Source: Owenia fusiformis (Eukaryota; Annelida; Polychaeta; Sabellida; Oweniidae). Taken from it: a stretch of 64,000 nt of DNA. The position numbers and the translations under genes were made by a program. The notes beneath the pieces are model-generated. The model was not told the DNA's origin, did no database searches, and saw only the letters and a program-made list of their open reading frames with translations. How positions within the stretch are numbered: the first letter of the stretch is position 1; every line of letters starts with the position of its first letter. This document shows, one piece after another, positions 23,901 through 34,175 of this stretch. Location of the stretch: NCBI GenBank assembly GCA_903813345.2, contig CAIIXF020000004.1, positions 12,858,196 through 12,922,195 on the forward strand. Direction: 5' to 3'.

Positions 23901-25524
23901 AGCGTCTGAAAATGATGAAAATATTGAATTCAACATGCTCGTTTGATTGAAATAGATTAGCTGATATTAGGGAATTAAAAATAGCTTGCCTAACGTAACA
24001 TGCTGCTGTAATAAGTGTCTTCAAAATAAGTGGCTTAAAGACTCAAATTCAACGCTTGTTAAAAAGTACTAGTGTTTGTTCTTGAAGGATTTTTCAACAG
24101 AGTTTTATAGGCCACGTTACTACAAAAAATCTCAATACGGACAGTGCCCTTGTAACTAAAACAAGGCATTAATATCACAAAAAGTCACCAATAGTTAATT
24201 GACATTACAAGAATTTGTTATAGACACTGGACCCTGAACACTCCACAAATAAGTTTGGGACATATAACAACACGTTGATCCAATTCTTTTCAAACATCCA
24301 CATTTTGGTGGTTACGAACATTATTACGATTACCTGAATGAATTTCAGTAATTAGTCTAATAACCTCACCTTCAGAGCCTGCTGTAAGACTTTATCATTA
24401 TGGCACTGTTCCCCCACTAAAATTATCCTAGTGTCAGCATGGTTTGATTCATGCACTGAAAAGTAGGTTATAAATACTAGAAGCATATAAAACATGTGTC
24501 TCTGGTGATACTAGGTAATGCAAATTTGCTGTGTCTAAATGTGAACCTATTTTCTGTTATAGTCCACGGTGTCACCATGAATTTTCTTTGAGATATGGGC
24601 TAAAAATATGTAAAAAGTCTCAACTTGGTCTTGGAGGCAATTTGGTGTTCCACCATGGGCTTTCTGTTGAAAGCCCATGTCCACTAAAAAATACTAAAAT
24701 CAATAGATTGAATGCCCATGCTAAAATGCACTCAGTTGAGAGCCAGGTTACTGAACACAGCTGGCTCAAAAGCTCGGTAGAGTAATAGCCAGGATAAATC
24801 GCACAATAAGATAAAAAAGTGTGAACTCAATTAAAGCTAGAGTCCATTTCACTGCTTCATTTCATCAGTACAACGGCAAAAATAAGAAATTGGGAGACCA
24901 TTGTGCAATAATATATGGAAAAGTATATTCATAATGTACATGAATGACATTTGTATATCTTGGATTGCTTCTAGTTTGGCTTATAAAGTGTGTGGCCTCT
25001 TATATTTGGATGTTTCTCTGCCATGTTATTTTCAATAAGATTAACATGGCTGAAATTCTTCAAATTACAAGACGGCACAGGCTTATTGCACAAAAAACTA
25101 AAAAATCTGAAATGTACATGTTCATTCATTCATGTACATTATGAATATACTTTTCCATATATTATTGCACAATGGTCTCCCAATTTCTTATTTTTGCCGT
25201 TCTACTGACGAAATGAAGCAGTGAAATGGACTCTAGACAGATCTTTTACCAAACAGTTCTTTTAATTGGAATTTGAGCCAGTATCACTGGGACTGTAAAA
25301 CATGATGTAAACAGCATGTTTGAAATCTAAACCCACCCATGAATTCAAAATGTGTTTACAATATCCTGTAACCGTTTTGAAACATGCCTAAGGTGATTAA
25401 CAGTGATTGTCAATATAAATCATGGCATGTTTTAAAATATTGTTAAAAACAACTCACCATCTCTTTCGTTCTGTCTCGTAACATTTGTATACTCTACTGA
25501 GTACTCTGATCTGCTGTCTGCCAT
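8883..25524 (-). CDS. ECT2: ECT2, Rho guanine-nucleotide exchange factor (22 coding exons)
   Basis: ECT2 activates RhoA at the cell equator for cytokinesis. Exons (minus strand, in order): 25458-25524, 24370-24455, 23711-23905, 23069-23158, 22586-22795, 22162-22261, 21555-21670, 20894-20956, 20407-20661, 19263-19497, 18706-18845, 18197-18382, 17634-17744, 17078-17174, 16720-16801, 16405-16483, 16002-16121, 15263-15404, 14782-14936, 14366-14442, 13831-14002, 8883-9188. All phases join, giving 1027 aa (human ECT2 is about 880-914). BRCT0 lies at ~30-116, BRCT1 ~125-205 (GGSIRKDFSSKVTHLIANC), BRCT2 ~220-309, a basic nuclear signal KTRKRKRLR ~416-424, DH ~495-690 (ELYHTEKNYVGILQTI; NPVQRLPRIVLLL), PH ~715-840, then a basic RVSRAFSFKQTPRHLKR tail. 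Thr-Pro sites in exons 9-11 suit mitotic kinase control. Exon 9 uses a weak GTCAGG donor. The final exon is not recognisably like the vertebrate C-terminus. Confidence 0.95.
9466..13460. mobile_element. Giant (~4 kb) foldback element in the last ECT2 intron
   Basis: The ends are inverted copies: TAGTGCAGTCAGAATGAGGG at 9466 and its complement ending CTGACTGCACTA at 13460. Complementarity continues, with gaps, through both arms (for example 9597-9660 against 13260-13325, and 10967-10993 against 11194-11220), pivoting near 11094. TA at both ends suggests a Tc1/mariner-type target. The right arm is longer because of a nested insertion. No transposase frame; the 60-80 aa open frames inside are not conserved between arms. 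Confidence 0.8.
11568..12095. mobile_element. Insertion nested in the right arm of the giant foldback
   Basis: Has no counterpart in the left arm and accounts for much of its extra length. Ends are roughly inverted: GGATCCTCGGCTC near 11573 and TGAGGATCCTCCACTCC near 12074-12090. Part of it (GGTATGGGAACA, then a stretch ending CAGTGAACCCCCAG) recurs at 32390-32475, so it is an interspersed family. Confidence 0.5.
14460..14640. repeat. Interspersed repeat, copy of the 1-740 family
   Basis: Shares GGCATTAACATGACAATATG and TTTTTGACCTTGAGAAGG with 121-660. It lies in ECT2 intron 19, just upstream of exon 20 on the minus strand. Confidence 0.6.
15715..16022 (-). repeat. 62-bp minisatellite carrying the ECT2 exon 17 splice donor
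   Basis: The end of exon 17 and its donor (AATGATAGCTTAGAG then GTAAGC, boundary 16002) are repeated downstream in the intron. Equivalent boundaries lie at 15940, 15878, 15816 and 15749 (spacings 62, 62, 62 and 67 bp). Decoy donors read GTAAGC, GTAAGC, GTAGGA and GTAAGA. Each unit also holds about 41 bp of intron. Running past the real donor meets a TAG before the first decoy, so decoy use would truncate the protein in the PH domain. Confidence 0.9.
16290..16345 (+). repeat. tRNA-like B-box fragment (possible SINE remnant)
   Basis: GGGTTCGATCCCCAC at 16315-16329 fits the pol III B-box and T-arm pattern, but no A-box, acceptor stem or anticodon arm can be folded around it. It is therefore not called a tRNA gene. 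Confidence 0.3.
17512..17584. repeat. Short hairpin in ECT2 intron 13
   Basis: AGTGATCTCCCTAGGCGGG and GGTGAGATCACA form imperfect arms around AGGCGCAGCGCCCGG. It resembles the ends of other repeats in the window (GGGGAGATCACTG at 6108). Confidence 0.4.
21055..21190. repeat. Two-copy tandem duplication (~110 bp)
   Basis: TAAAATGTAATATTTTTT followed by CTGATTTGT and ACATAATATG occurs at about 21058 and again at about 21160, next to the hairpin at 21206-21327. Intronic (ECT2 intron 7). Confidence 0.55.
21206..21327. mobile_element. Hairpin element in ECT2 intron 7
   Basis: Arms AGTTATGTCCCTATCATTGA and TCAATGATACGGACATAACT continue as CATATATGCC / GGCATATAT and GTCTGTC / GACAGAC. The loop is around GAGCTTGCGAGG. 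Non-coding. Confidence 0.65.
23145..23262 (-). repeat. 86-bp duplication of the ECT2 exon 4 splice acceptor
   Basis: The exon 4 start (boundary 23158; plus-strand GGTAGGGGCTAAAATA) has a second copy with its boundary at 23244 (CAGTAGGGGCTAAAATA). About 30 bp of exon 4 coding sequence is copied with several changes, plus the acceptor and part of the upstream intron. The decoy would be met first during transcription. Confidence 0.75.
24837..25236. mobile_element. Foldback element, family F, copy 1
   Basis: Lies in ECT2 intron 1. Arms of about 130 bp: CTAGAGTCCATTTCACTGC at the left and its complement ending GACTCTAG at the right; inner arms include TGTGCAATAATATATGGAAA. The unpaired core (about 24985-25090) contains GTGTGGCCTCTTATA and TTAACATGGCTGA, shared with the elements at 26026 and 49453. 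Confidence 0.7.
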
Positions 25525-25822
25525 TTTTTATTTTGAATTTCTTCCAAGAAAATAATGACATAGGAATGTCGTCTAATTTAGCCCAACTGGTGCGTTTTGG
25601 TGTAATTCTTTCCAGTATTTGTAATCTATGGTATCTATAGTTTATGTAGTTTGTATAATATTCATCCTAAAGTCTCTATAATATCCATAATTAATCGAAA
25701 TGTGCACTTTTTCGATAAATCCGACGTTTGAAACACAGCGGTAATTCATATAAAATTCCGATGATTTGATTGGCCAATTGATGGTCACGTGAGGGAATTC
25801 CGGGGGAATACCAAGATGGCGA
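25525..25822. promoter_or_regulatory. ECT2 upstream region; possible divergent start
   Basis: Upstream of the ECT2 ATG (25524, minus strand) is a CCAAT box (GATTGGCCAATTGATG near 25768), an E-box CACGTG (25785-25790) and an AAGATGGCG motif (25812-25820) of the YY1/initiator type. The last reads ATGGCGATCGAG followed by GTAAAA, which resembles a tiny first exon pointing right. No partner exon was found, so a divergent transcript is only a possibility. Confidence 0.4.
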
Positions 25823-26025
25823 TCGAGGTAAAATTTTAAAAACTAGAATTCCGGGCTAATATTTCATCAAATCTCTCCATAGGAAGATGTATCAAGTCCT
25901 TTTTGTCCTCCATGGGGTTCTTTGGGAATCCTCACACTCAGTTAGGGTAAAAATTTGAAATAATCAATGATATGCGATTCAGGAACTGGCGAGGATTCAT
26001 GAGATCCGTGATACGATTCGATTAC

Positions 26026-26410
26026 AGTCAAATCATAAATGTTTGGGAGTAGGCTACTTTGAATTTAAAAAATAAGCAATCAAATGACCAAATTGAAACA
26101 GTTTATAAAAATATAGAAACATTTATATTTATCCTAACTTTTGTATATTTCAGATAGTAATGTATAATGTGCAGCAAAGCTGTGGCCTTTTGTAATTTAG
26201 GAAGTTTCAGCCATGATAATTAACATGGCAGAGAAGTATAGAGAAATATAAGATGACACAGATATGATAGCTAAACTACAAAACAAACTAAAATATACAA
26301 AAGTTAGGATAAATATAAATGTTTCTATTTTTACATAAACTGTTTCAATTTGGTCATTTCATTGCTTATTTTTTAAATTCAAAGTACTCCCAAACATTTA
26401 TGATTTGACT
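26026..26410. mobile_element. Foldback element, family F, copy 2
   Basis: Arms of about 130 bp: AGTCAAATCATAAATGTTTG and CAAACATTTATGATTTGACT, continuing through GCAATCAAATGACCAAATTG. The core near 26180-26250 (GTGGCCTTTTGTAATTTAGG, TTAACATGGCAGAGAAG) matches copies 1 and 3, but the outer arms differ from both. Confidence 0.7.
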
Positions 26411-26613
26411 ATAGGCTAGAAGAACTCGCACCAAGACGGCAAGTTTTTGAAAAAAATTTCAGTCGGGCTTGTCAACCTATTTTCTTAGATTCAGCTTGCC
26501 AATAGATTTCCCTTGGCCTATGGCCCCATATAGAGAACCAAAAAGGACTTGATACAATTTTCTGTAAGGCATCACAGTGTGATGTGAATCTCTCATGACG
26601 ATGTAATCACATG

Positions 26614-27521
26614 CTATCTATTGCAAGACTTATACCTGGCACAACTGTCATTATTGTGAAAGCCTGGTATAACCGTGGCAATGCTTCATGTATATTATAT
26701 TGCAAGGCCTGTCATGACTGTGGTAATGTTAAAGCCTGATATGACCGTGACAATGTTATATTATATTGCAAGGTCTGTCATGACGGTGGTAATGTTAAAG
26801 CCTTATATGAGTTTGGCAGTGGTTGTAAGGCCTGTCATGGCCGTGGTAATGTTAAAGCCTGATATGACCATGACAATGTTCACATTCTTGAATGAGATTA
26901 GAACTACATGTACTGTATAATTTGTGGAAATGGATTATGAGTTAAAGTAGTAGTACATGTAGTAGTAGTCTAGATTTACATATTTAAGGTAGATAAACAA
27001 TGAAATTTTTCATTACAGTATTTTCATGCTACTAAATGTCACGTTAATATAACCATTGTCACAGTCATATTGTGCTTTAATATTACCACAGTCATGTCAG
27101 GCCTTGCAACAATTGCCAAAGTAATATCAGGCTTTAACATTACCACGGTCATGACAGGCCTTGCAACCATTGTCACGGTCATATCAGGCTTTAACATTAC
27201 TATGGTCATGTCAGGCCTTTCAATATAGTAGCACTGTCACGGTCATATCAGGCTTTAACATTACCCAATCATTACCAGGGGGCTATTAACAGAAACTTCT
27301 TAAAGATAAGAATTCGTAAAGTACATTGTTCTCTAACTGTGACGTCATTATATCCAGGGTAACAACAATTGATTTACGAATTCATAACTTTATGAAGTTT
27401 CTGTTAATGGCCCCCAGACTATCATGATGACACTACCTACCACGGTCAAGGCAGGATCCTAGCGAAACTTAATAACATGGTGACGGTTGTGCCAGGCATA
27501 AGTCTTGCAACAGATAGGTTA
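26614..27521. repeat. ~900-bp foldback with internal tandem subrepeats
   Basis: Outer ends ATCTATTGCAAGACTTATAC and its near-complement ending GTCTTGCAACAGAT. Each arm contains three or four ~55-bp subunits such as GGCCTGTCATGAC and TAATGTTAAAGCCTGATATG. The frame across it reads as short repeats (RPVMTVVMLKPDMTVTML) and is not a plausible gene. A separate MITE is nested at 27278-27415. Confidence 0.6.
27278..27415. mobile_element. MITE nested in the 26614-27521 repeat
   Basis: About 138 bp with inverted ends GGGGGCTATTAACAGAAACT and AGTTTCTGTTAATGGCCCCC. Inner arms AATTCGTAAA / TTTACGAATT. Non-coding. Confidence 0.7.
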
Positions 27522-27882
27522 GATGTGATAGTATAAATGTATTTTTAAGTAATCAGTTTAATCACATGTAATTTAGAACCCCCATTTCCATAATATTTGA
27601 ACATGTAAGTATTCAACATTCTACTCAAAATAAGTCATGATACATGTATATCGATTGACATTGTCAGAAAATAATGAAATTTACCTGTAAACCAAGGCTG
27701 GGGACCAAGGCTAACATGTAGGCTGGGTGTACGGATAGCGGGTGGTCATACTATAATCTGATTATAATATAAAAGTAATTTCTATTACACTTCTTCATGG
27801 CTATTGTACCATCTGATTGGTCCATTCGTGGAAAACAATTTGGCAGCACACATACAGTAATGTAGTTGTACATGTACATGTA

Positions 27883-28416
27883 CAAGGTGTCCCAAAAGTA
27901 TGGGGCCCCCCTAGGCAGACATATACCAATGCTGTCATAGTATGTGTCATATATCATTTTAAAGTTTATCCAAAGTTACATTGATTTGCCAAGTATCATG
28001 GTTCAACTCTCAAAATGTGAAATGGCATTTCAAAATTTAGTGTTTTGTCAAAATTAAGTTAAATTTTACACCACATTACTAGTCAATATGTCCCCCTTGG
28101 CCATGTTAACAGCAGCAATTATTTTCAGATATGGCCTTAAAAGCCCTTCAAATAGGGGTGTGGAATTTAATAATCCTCAAAAAGAATTGCTGCTGTTAAG
28201 ATGGCCTGGGAGGACACATTAACTAGTGATTTGGTGTAAAATTGAACCTAATTTTGACCAACACTAAATTTTGAAATGCCTGTAATTTTTTCACATTGGA
28301 GAGGCAAATCAATGTAACTTTGGATAAGCTTTAAAATGATATATGACACATACTATGAAAACACTGGTATATGTCTGCCTAGGGGGAAGGGGGGGGCATA
28401 CTTTCGGGACACCCTG
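27883..28416. mobile_element. Mariner-like MITE (CAAGGTGTCCC ends)
   Basis: Ends CAAGGTGTCCCAAAAGTATG and CATACTTTCGGGACACCCTG, flanked by TA (27881-27882 and 28417-28418). Arms of about 200 bp fold back, with CATATATCATTTTAAAG at 27948 matched by CTTTAAAATGATATATG at 28330. No transposase. Confidence 0.75.
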
Positions 28417-28609
28417 TATGTACCGTTTTACCAGTTTGGCTACATATATTTATTTAGGTTCCTTGTGGATATATCATTTCTTTATAATTTTTATTAAACA
28501 TGCTTTTCAGGACAAACAGTGTAAATGATCTTTAAAGTTATGAATAATTTAATCATAGCTCTAGAACATAGTTAAAGTCATCCAATCGAAAGCACCATCA
28601 AGATTTCAA

Positions 28610-31600
28610 ATGGCGACACAAAGAGTGGTCCAGTTAGTACGTCTTGGGCGTATGCCATATGGCACGACCTTAAAAATACAAAATGAGCTGGTACAAAGAC
28701 ACTTGGAAACAAGAGAGCAATCAGTTAGTGCCACAATGGGCAAGTCAAGTGAATTTCAGCAACAATTAAAGCTCAAAAATGAACATGATGAAATATTGGA
28801 CAAATTGATTTTAGTAGAACATGAACCAGTGTACACTATAGGGAAAAGAACTAAGGAGTATACCATTGAGGAAAGACAAAGACTTGAAGCTTTAGGGGCA
28901 GATTTCTACAAGACTAATCGTGGGGGATTGATCACATATCACGGGCCAGGACAACTAGTGGCATATCCTATTCTCAACCTGGCTAACTATAAACGTAGTA
29001 TTAATTGGTAAGACCTTTTCATCATTCAGGGGTTTCACCAAAAAATAACAAAATCCTCCACACAAACAAATCCTGGGGAGAGCACTGAGGTTTTTAGGGA
29101 TTTAAAATAGCCAAGGGTGAAAGGCCATTTTGGGTCCAGAAACAAAGCAGGTTTAATGGCTGAATCTGAAATGCTACAAAGGCACAGTCTTTCCAAACAA
29201 CGTTTTTTTGTAGATATGCTTCACAGTGATCTCCCCAGTATAAAGCAAGTGGGTGAAGCACTCACCTGAGATTTTAAAATCAGGCTTGCAGTCTTGCACC
29301 CACCTGAAAATCAATTTGTTCCCACTTGAAAATGAGAAAAACATGAAATTGGGTACATTTTGATCAATTTTGGTTGGGAGTGTGAAAATGGGAATTTTGC
29401 ACCCTCTCAAGAAAAAAATCCTGTGGAGAACACTGTTTCATTGAAGCTATTTAATTCTGCTGCTGAGCAACAGGGTACATTGAGGAAAATTAAATGAAAA
29501 TTTTCTAAAAATAAACAAGTGAGTACATTTAAAGAAAAAAAGATAACATGAAACTATAATTAAAATCTATCATAGTGGGCCATTGACCCATGAGTATACA
29601 CTGCATATGTGTGATGTAATTTTATTATATTTCAGGTATATGTGCACATTAACAAAAACGATCATAGGCACTTGTAGACAATTTAACATAGAGGCTTCCT
29701 CTTCATCTGATGTAGGAGTGTGGGTTGGGAACAATAAGATATGTGCAATGGGTATGTACTGTACATGGCATAGGTCCAGGAACATGTATATAATTAATGC
29801 AAAATCAAAGTGTCCCATCGGAGCTTGACTGTCCCCCATCTTCATTCACTCGGCTCCAATCGATTGATGAATGCAGTGGAAACTGGATTGTGCAAAGATA
29901 ACTGTAATCTCTTAGGAAACTTTGATTTTCCATCAATTATACATCTTCCTGGGCCTATGGTACATGTACATTTTATTTACTCTTTAAAGGGTTCCGATTA
30001 GCATCCCGTATAAAAACAATATGGCGGCTCCAGGCGAATCAACTGGATCAGTCCATTTTTAAGAAATAAGGGGAGTTCTGTAAAATCCAGTTTATTGAAA
30101 TTGTCTTTGAGATAAAGTAATCCGTTTAAATAATGATTTTGAAAACGTTATCCAAAGAGTGATTGCGTTCAAATAATACATGTACAACAGCCAATATAAA
30201 TTCTTGTATTAGAAACCGGTTTGTCTTGCTTTGTTATCCCATCGAACGAAGTTCGGAGGGATATAGGGAACGCCTCCGTCCGTCCGTCCGTCCGTACGTA
30301 CGTCCGTACGTACGTACGTCCGTCCGTACGTACGTACGTCCGTACGTACGTCCGTCCGTCCGTCCGTCCGTCTGTCCGTCCGTCCGGGCAATAACTCAAA
30401 TACCATTGGCCCGATTTTGTTCATATTTTGTACACATATACCCTATGGGGGTAGAAGTTCTGCTCGATAGCCGATTTTCAAAATGGCCACTCATTTCAAA
30501 ATGGCGGCCATTTTAGTGACGATTTTACAGTAATTTGGGTGCAATATGTAAAACTGTAATAGCAATATGTTTTAAATGTAAAAAAATTATAAAGGACATT
30601 AATAATGCTACAAATGTAGATATTAAAAAAGCACATGGCAGCCATCTTGAAAAATGGCGGGCTTTACTCGTCATTTTACGATTTTTGCTGTAACTCAAAA
30701 AATAGTGGAGCGATTTTGTTCATATTTGGTGTGTGAATATTATAAGCATTGCACACTGTCTAAAGACACTTTTGGTAGAAGGCGGCCATTTTGAAAAATG
30801 GCCGCCATTTTGAAAAATGGCCGCCATTTTAACGTATTTTACTATAACTCGAAAAGTAGTGGAGCGATTTTGTTCATATTTGGTATGTGAATACTATAAG
30901 CATGGCACACTGTCCTATGACACTTTTGGTAGAAGGCGGCCATTTTGAAAACAATTTTGAAAAATGGCCGCCATTTTAACATATTTTACTATATCTCGAA
31001 AAGTAGTGGAGCGATTTTGTTCATATTTGGTATGTGAATACTATAAGCATGGTACACCGTCTATTTCTAATGACGCTTTTGGTAGAAGGTGGCCATTTTG
31101 AAAAATGGCCGCCATTTTAACATATTTTACTATAACTCGAAAAGTAGTGGAGCGATTTTTTCATATTTGGTATGTGAATACTATAAGCATGGTACACCGT
31201 CTATTTCTAATGACGCTTTTTGTAGAAGGTGGCCATTTTGAAAAATGGCCGCCATTTTAACGTATTTTACTATAACTCGAAAAGTAGTGGAGCGATTTTG
31301 TTCATATTTGATATGTGAATACTTTAAGCATGGCACATTGTCTAATAAAACTTTGGGGAGTAGTCGGCCATTTTGAAAAATGGCCACCATTTTTATGTGT
31401 GTTATTTTACAAGTACATGTGCGATTTTTCAAAAATTTTAGAGGTGGCTACTTAAAAGCATATTATTTCTTCTGATGACAACTTGGCTAGTGAGGAACCA
31501 TTTTGAAAATGGTGGCCTTTCAGGTGTGTTGTTTTATGATATTTGCGCTTCGTTTGTAAAAATGCCAGCCATTTCTGTTCGATGGGATTCGCTACGCTTT

Positions 31601-33410
31601 GGCGTTGCCGTTGTTCTGGTTTCATTTGTAGGATATTTCATATGCCAAGCTGTGTGCTATTACTTTATGGGGAAATTTAGATGCCAATTTTTCCTTATTA
31701 TACACAAATAGAAGATCCTGAAACTTCACCCATAAATGTGGAATTGATTTGTCAAAATAAAAATCACCCTTTTATAAATGTGTGACGATCTATAATATAC
31801 TGATGCTATATAACAGTTAGAGGTGTTGACACAACGACCTCGAACCTGTGAACCCTTGAGTATTATTCCGGGATCGGGCCTTTTATACTAAACGGTGAGC
31901 AACACCAGAAACGAGCGTTTGATTTGCTGAACGATATGCGTCACCCTTTAAGTCTAGCTTCAACCATTGTGAGTCTCTCCCCCTTCTACACACCCAAGGC
32001 TACACAACTCCCTTGTGCGAGAAGGTGTGTAGTCAAGTAGTGGGAGGACCAGGGAGGGGGTCTCAGGGGCTTGTAGCTAAACTAAAAGAGCACCTAAAAT
32101 GTACTTAAATTAGTGAAGCTTCAGAATTGGAAAATGCAATGATTGTAGTATAAATACATTGTGAAAGGATTCGTAAGACTTTGAATGAGATTGGTAGTAG
32201 GACATGAGTTCATTCAGTTACCGACAATTCATCAAGTTATGCCTTGAATTATTTTATTGCAAATGCTTTTGTACACAGTCCCCTCAACTGTCAACTTAAA
32301 ATATATGAAATTATGAGTGAAATCAATTTTACTGAAAAAATATATAATGCATATTTGGACAGTTTGTATGGCATTTTGGTGTTATTTTGGTTGGTATGGG
32401 AACACATTGATAGTTTTATCTGAGGATTCAGTCTAGGACCCCTGGCTAATTTTGTATACAGTGAACCCCCAGTACAGGGGTTTAATCATATTGTGTATTT
32501 CATCAATATGCATGGCATAGCCTTGAATTGCAATACTGACATGACATCATTTAATTGTATTGTACCTTGTATTTCCAGGTGTACATGCCAGTACATATGT
32601 AGGTTCATCACTATACATGGAATTGCCCTGAATTGCAACACAGACATGACATGGTTTAATCATATTGTACCTTGTATTTCCAGGTGTACATGCCAGTACA
32701 TATGTAGGTTCATCACTATACATGGAATTGCCTTGAACTGCAACACTGACATGACATGGTTTAATCATATAGTACCTTGTATTTCCAGGTGTACATGCCA
32801 GTAGGTTCATCACCATGCATGGAATTGCCTTGAATTGCAACACTGACATGACATGGTTTAATCATAATGTACCTTGTATTTCCAGGTGTACATGCCAGTA
32901 CATATGTAGGTTCATCACTATACATGGAATTGCCTTGAACTGCAACACTGACATGACATGGTTTAATCATATTGTACCTTGTATTTCCAGGTGTACATGC
33001 CAGTACATATGTAGGTTCATCACTATACATGGAATTGCCTCGAATTGCAACACTGACATGACATCGTTTAATTGTATTGTACCTTGTATTTCCAGGTGTA
33101 CATGCCAGTAGGTTCATCACTATGCATGGAATTGCCTTGAATTGCAACACTGACATGACATGGTTTAATCATATTGTACCTTGTATTTCCAGGTGTACAT
33201 GCCAGTAGGTTCATCACTATGCATGGAATTGCCTTGAATTGCAACACTGACATGACATGGTTTAATCATATTGTACCATGTGGCCTTGTTGGTAAGGGGG
33301 TGACATCTATCAGTCAGGAACTGAATCAAAATGTGACAATTGAGGATGCAGAAGGTCCTTTCCTGAAATCCTTTTCAGACTCTTTTAAATGTGAGATTGT
33401 TGAAATGTAA
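28610..33410 (+). CDS. LIPT2: LIPT2 copy A, octanoyl-[acp]:protein octanoyltransferase
   Basis: Transfers octanoate from mitochondrial acyl carrier protein to the H protein/lipoyl domains, the first step of lipoate synthesis. Exons: 28610-29007, 29636-29751, 33193-33410; phases 2 and 1 join to give 243 aa (human LIPT2 is about 230). LipB/LplA fold hallmarks: [12 protein letters not shown] (~104-115), catalytic Lys167 in NNKICAMG and catalytic Cys201 in [14 protein letters not shown]. Exon 3 gives [12 protein letters not shown], as in human. Position 196 is Asn where human and copy B have Glu. Intron 2 (3.4 kb) carries a CCGT microsatellite, a ~145-bp satellite and six decoy copies of the exon 3 acceptor. 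This is the better candidate for the working copy. Confidence 0.93.
29222..29436 (-). repeat. Interspersed repeat (AAGTGGGTGCA family), copy 2
   Basis: Starts CAGTGATCTCCCCAGTATAA and ends GGAGAACACTG; internal GCACCCAC and CCCACTTGA phrases are the complement of the 5940-6121 copy. Lies in LIPT2 copy A intron 1. Confidence 0.5.
30277..30388. repeat. (CCGT/ACGT)n microsatellite
   Basis: About 112 bp of mixed CCGT and ACGT tetranucleotides, following ATCGAACGAAGTTCGGAGGG. The frames that cross it (repeats of SVRPYVRP or GRTDGRTD) are artefacts. Confidence 0.9.
30600..31400. repeat. ~145-bp tandem satellite with AAAATGGCCGCCATTTT motif
   Basis: Five units recognised by AGTAGTGGAGCGATTTT-like phrases whose GGAG ends at 30710, 30864, 31011, 31152 and 31292 (spacing 154, 147, 141 and 140 bp). 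Each contains a short palindrome AAAATGGCCGCCATTTT. Half-units extend on both sides, to about 30490 and 31520. Confidence 0.8.
32500..33192 (+). repeat. Satellite of LIPT2 acceptor/exon 3 units, array A
   Basis: Six decoy copies of TATTTCCAG followed by GTGTACATGCC lie at exon-equivalent starts 32579, 32684, 32789, 32886, 32991 and 33096; the real exon 3 starts at 33193. Spacings are 105, 105, 97, 105, 105 and 97 bp; the 105-bp form has an 8-bp ACATATGT insertion after GCCAGT. Each unit copies the acceptor plus about 90 bp of coding sequence up to the catalytic Cys codon. A partial unit without acceptor starts near 32500. Confidence 0.95.
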
Positions 33411-33605
33411 ACCAACAATTACATTTTGATAGGCCTTTTTGAACTGGAAAATCTAATTTTTAGGAAGACAGCCACATAATTTGTATTTTAGAAGACAACT
33501 TCACAAACCATATTCAATGCTGTTTTTTCTAATTATTTCTGATATAAATACCAATATATTGCTGATTTGATATTGAGACTGTGATGATATAGTAATTGAT
33601 GATGG

Positions 33606-34175
33606 TGTAAAGTCAGATACCGTTGTCACAAATGGCGGACATAACCGTCGCCTCAACTGTTTAATCACCTGGTCCTCGTTTCATGGGATTTTATTGTTGC
33701 GAATTCTGTGAATTGTATTAAGCTCTTGTGATGATGTATCATATGAAATCCCAATTTCGATCAAATTGTGTCGTCAATCGCCACAATATAGCGTCTTCGA
33801 TATCGTTAATGACAACGGAATCTGAATTTGAAATAATTTACAAAGACAATAGCACATGGTAAGATGTGACAACGGACTATGGTTGATGTATTGCATTGGA
33901 ACATAGGAAAATGACAACTGTTAATAGACATTTTACCGTTGTCTTTACATATACCGTTGTCAAATATTACTGTTGTCACCACGATTTTACATTACATTTG
34001 ACCCGCACATACCGTTGTCATTTATACAGTATCCGTTGTAGAAAAACAATTTGAGTGATTGCTGTACCAAAGGAATTTAATCTAGTCGCTCTTTAAACAT
34101 ACAGTTCATGAAAATCTAACTAAAGCGACGATTATGTCCGCTATTTGTGACAACGGTATCTGACTTCACCGTTGT
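33606..34175. mobile_element. ~565-bp inverted-repeat element rich in CCGTTGTCA
   Basis: Ends AAGTCAGATACCGTTGTCAC and GTGACAACGGTATCTGACTT, then complementary GGCGGACATAACCGTCGC / GCGACGATTATGTCCGC. Inside, ACCGTTGTC or GACAACGG recurs several times. It interrupts DNA 3' of copy A that is recognisable 3' of copy B. Confidence 0.7.

Noticed and set aside
25812-25823. MAIE mini-exon as the LIPT2A start
   Set aside because: LIPT2A has its own in-frame ATG at 28610 with a typical LipB N-terminus, and copy B has the same start; no splice link to 25823 can be shown.
26675-26920. 81-residue frame with repeats of RPVMTVVMLKPDM
   Set aside because: It is a by-product of tandem subrepeats in a foldback.
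30163-30516. 117-residue frame rich in SVRPYVRP
   Set aside because: It is a translation of the CCGT/ACGT microsatellite, open in several frames at once.
32493-33253. Open frames of 61-131 codons on both strands in the LIPT2 arrays as genes
   Set aside because: They only follow the repeat period; the minus-strand ones are the complement of exon 3 copies. Only the final exon 3 continues into the LipB C-terminus.
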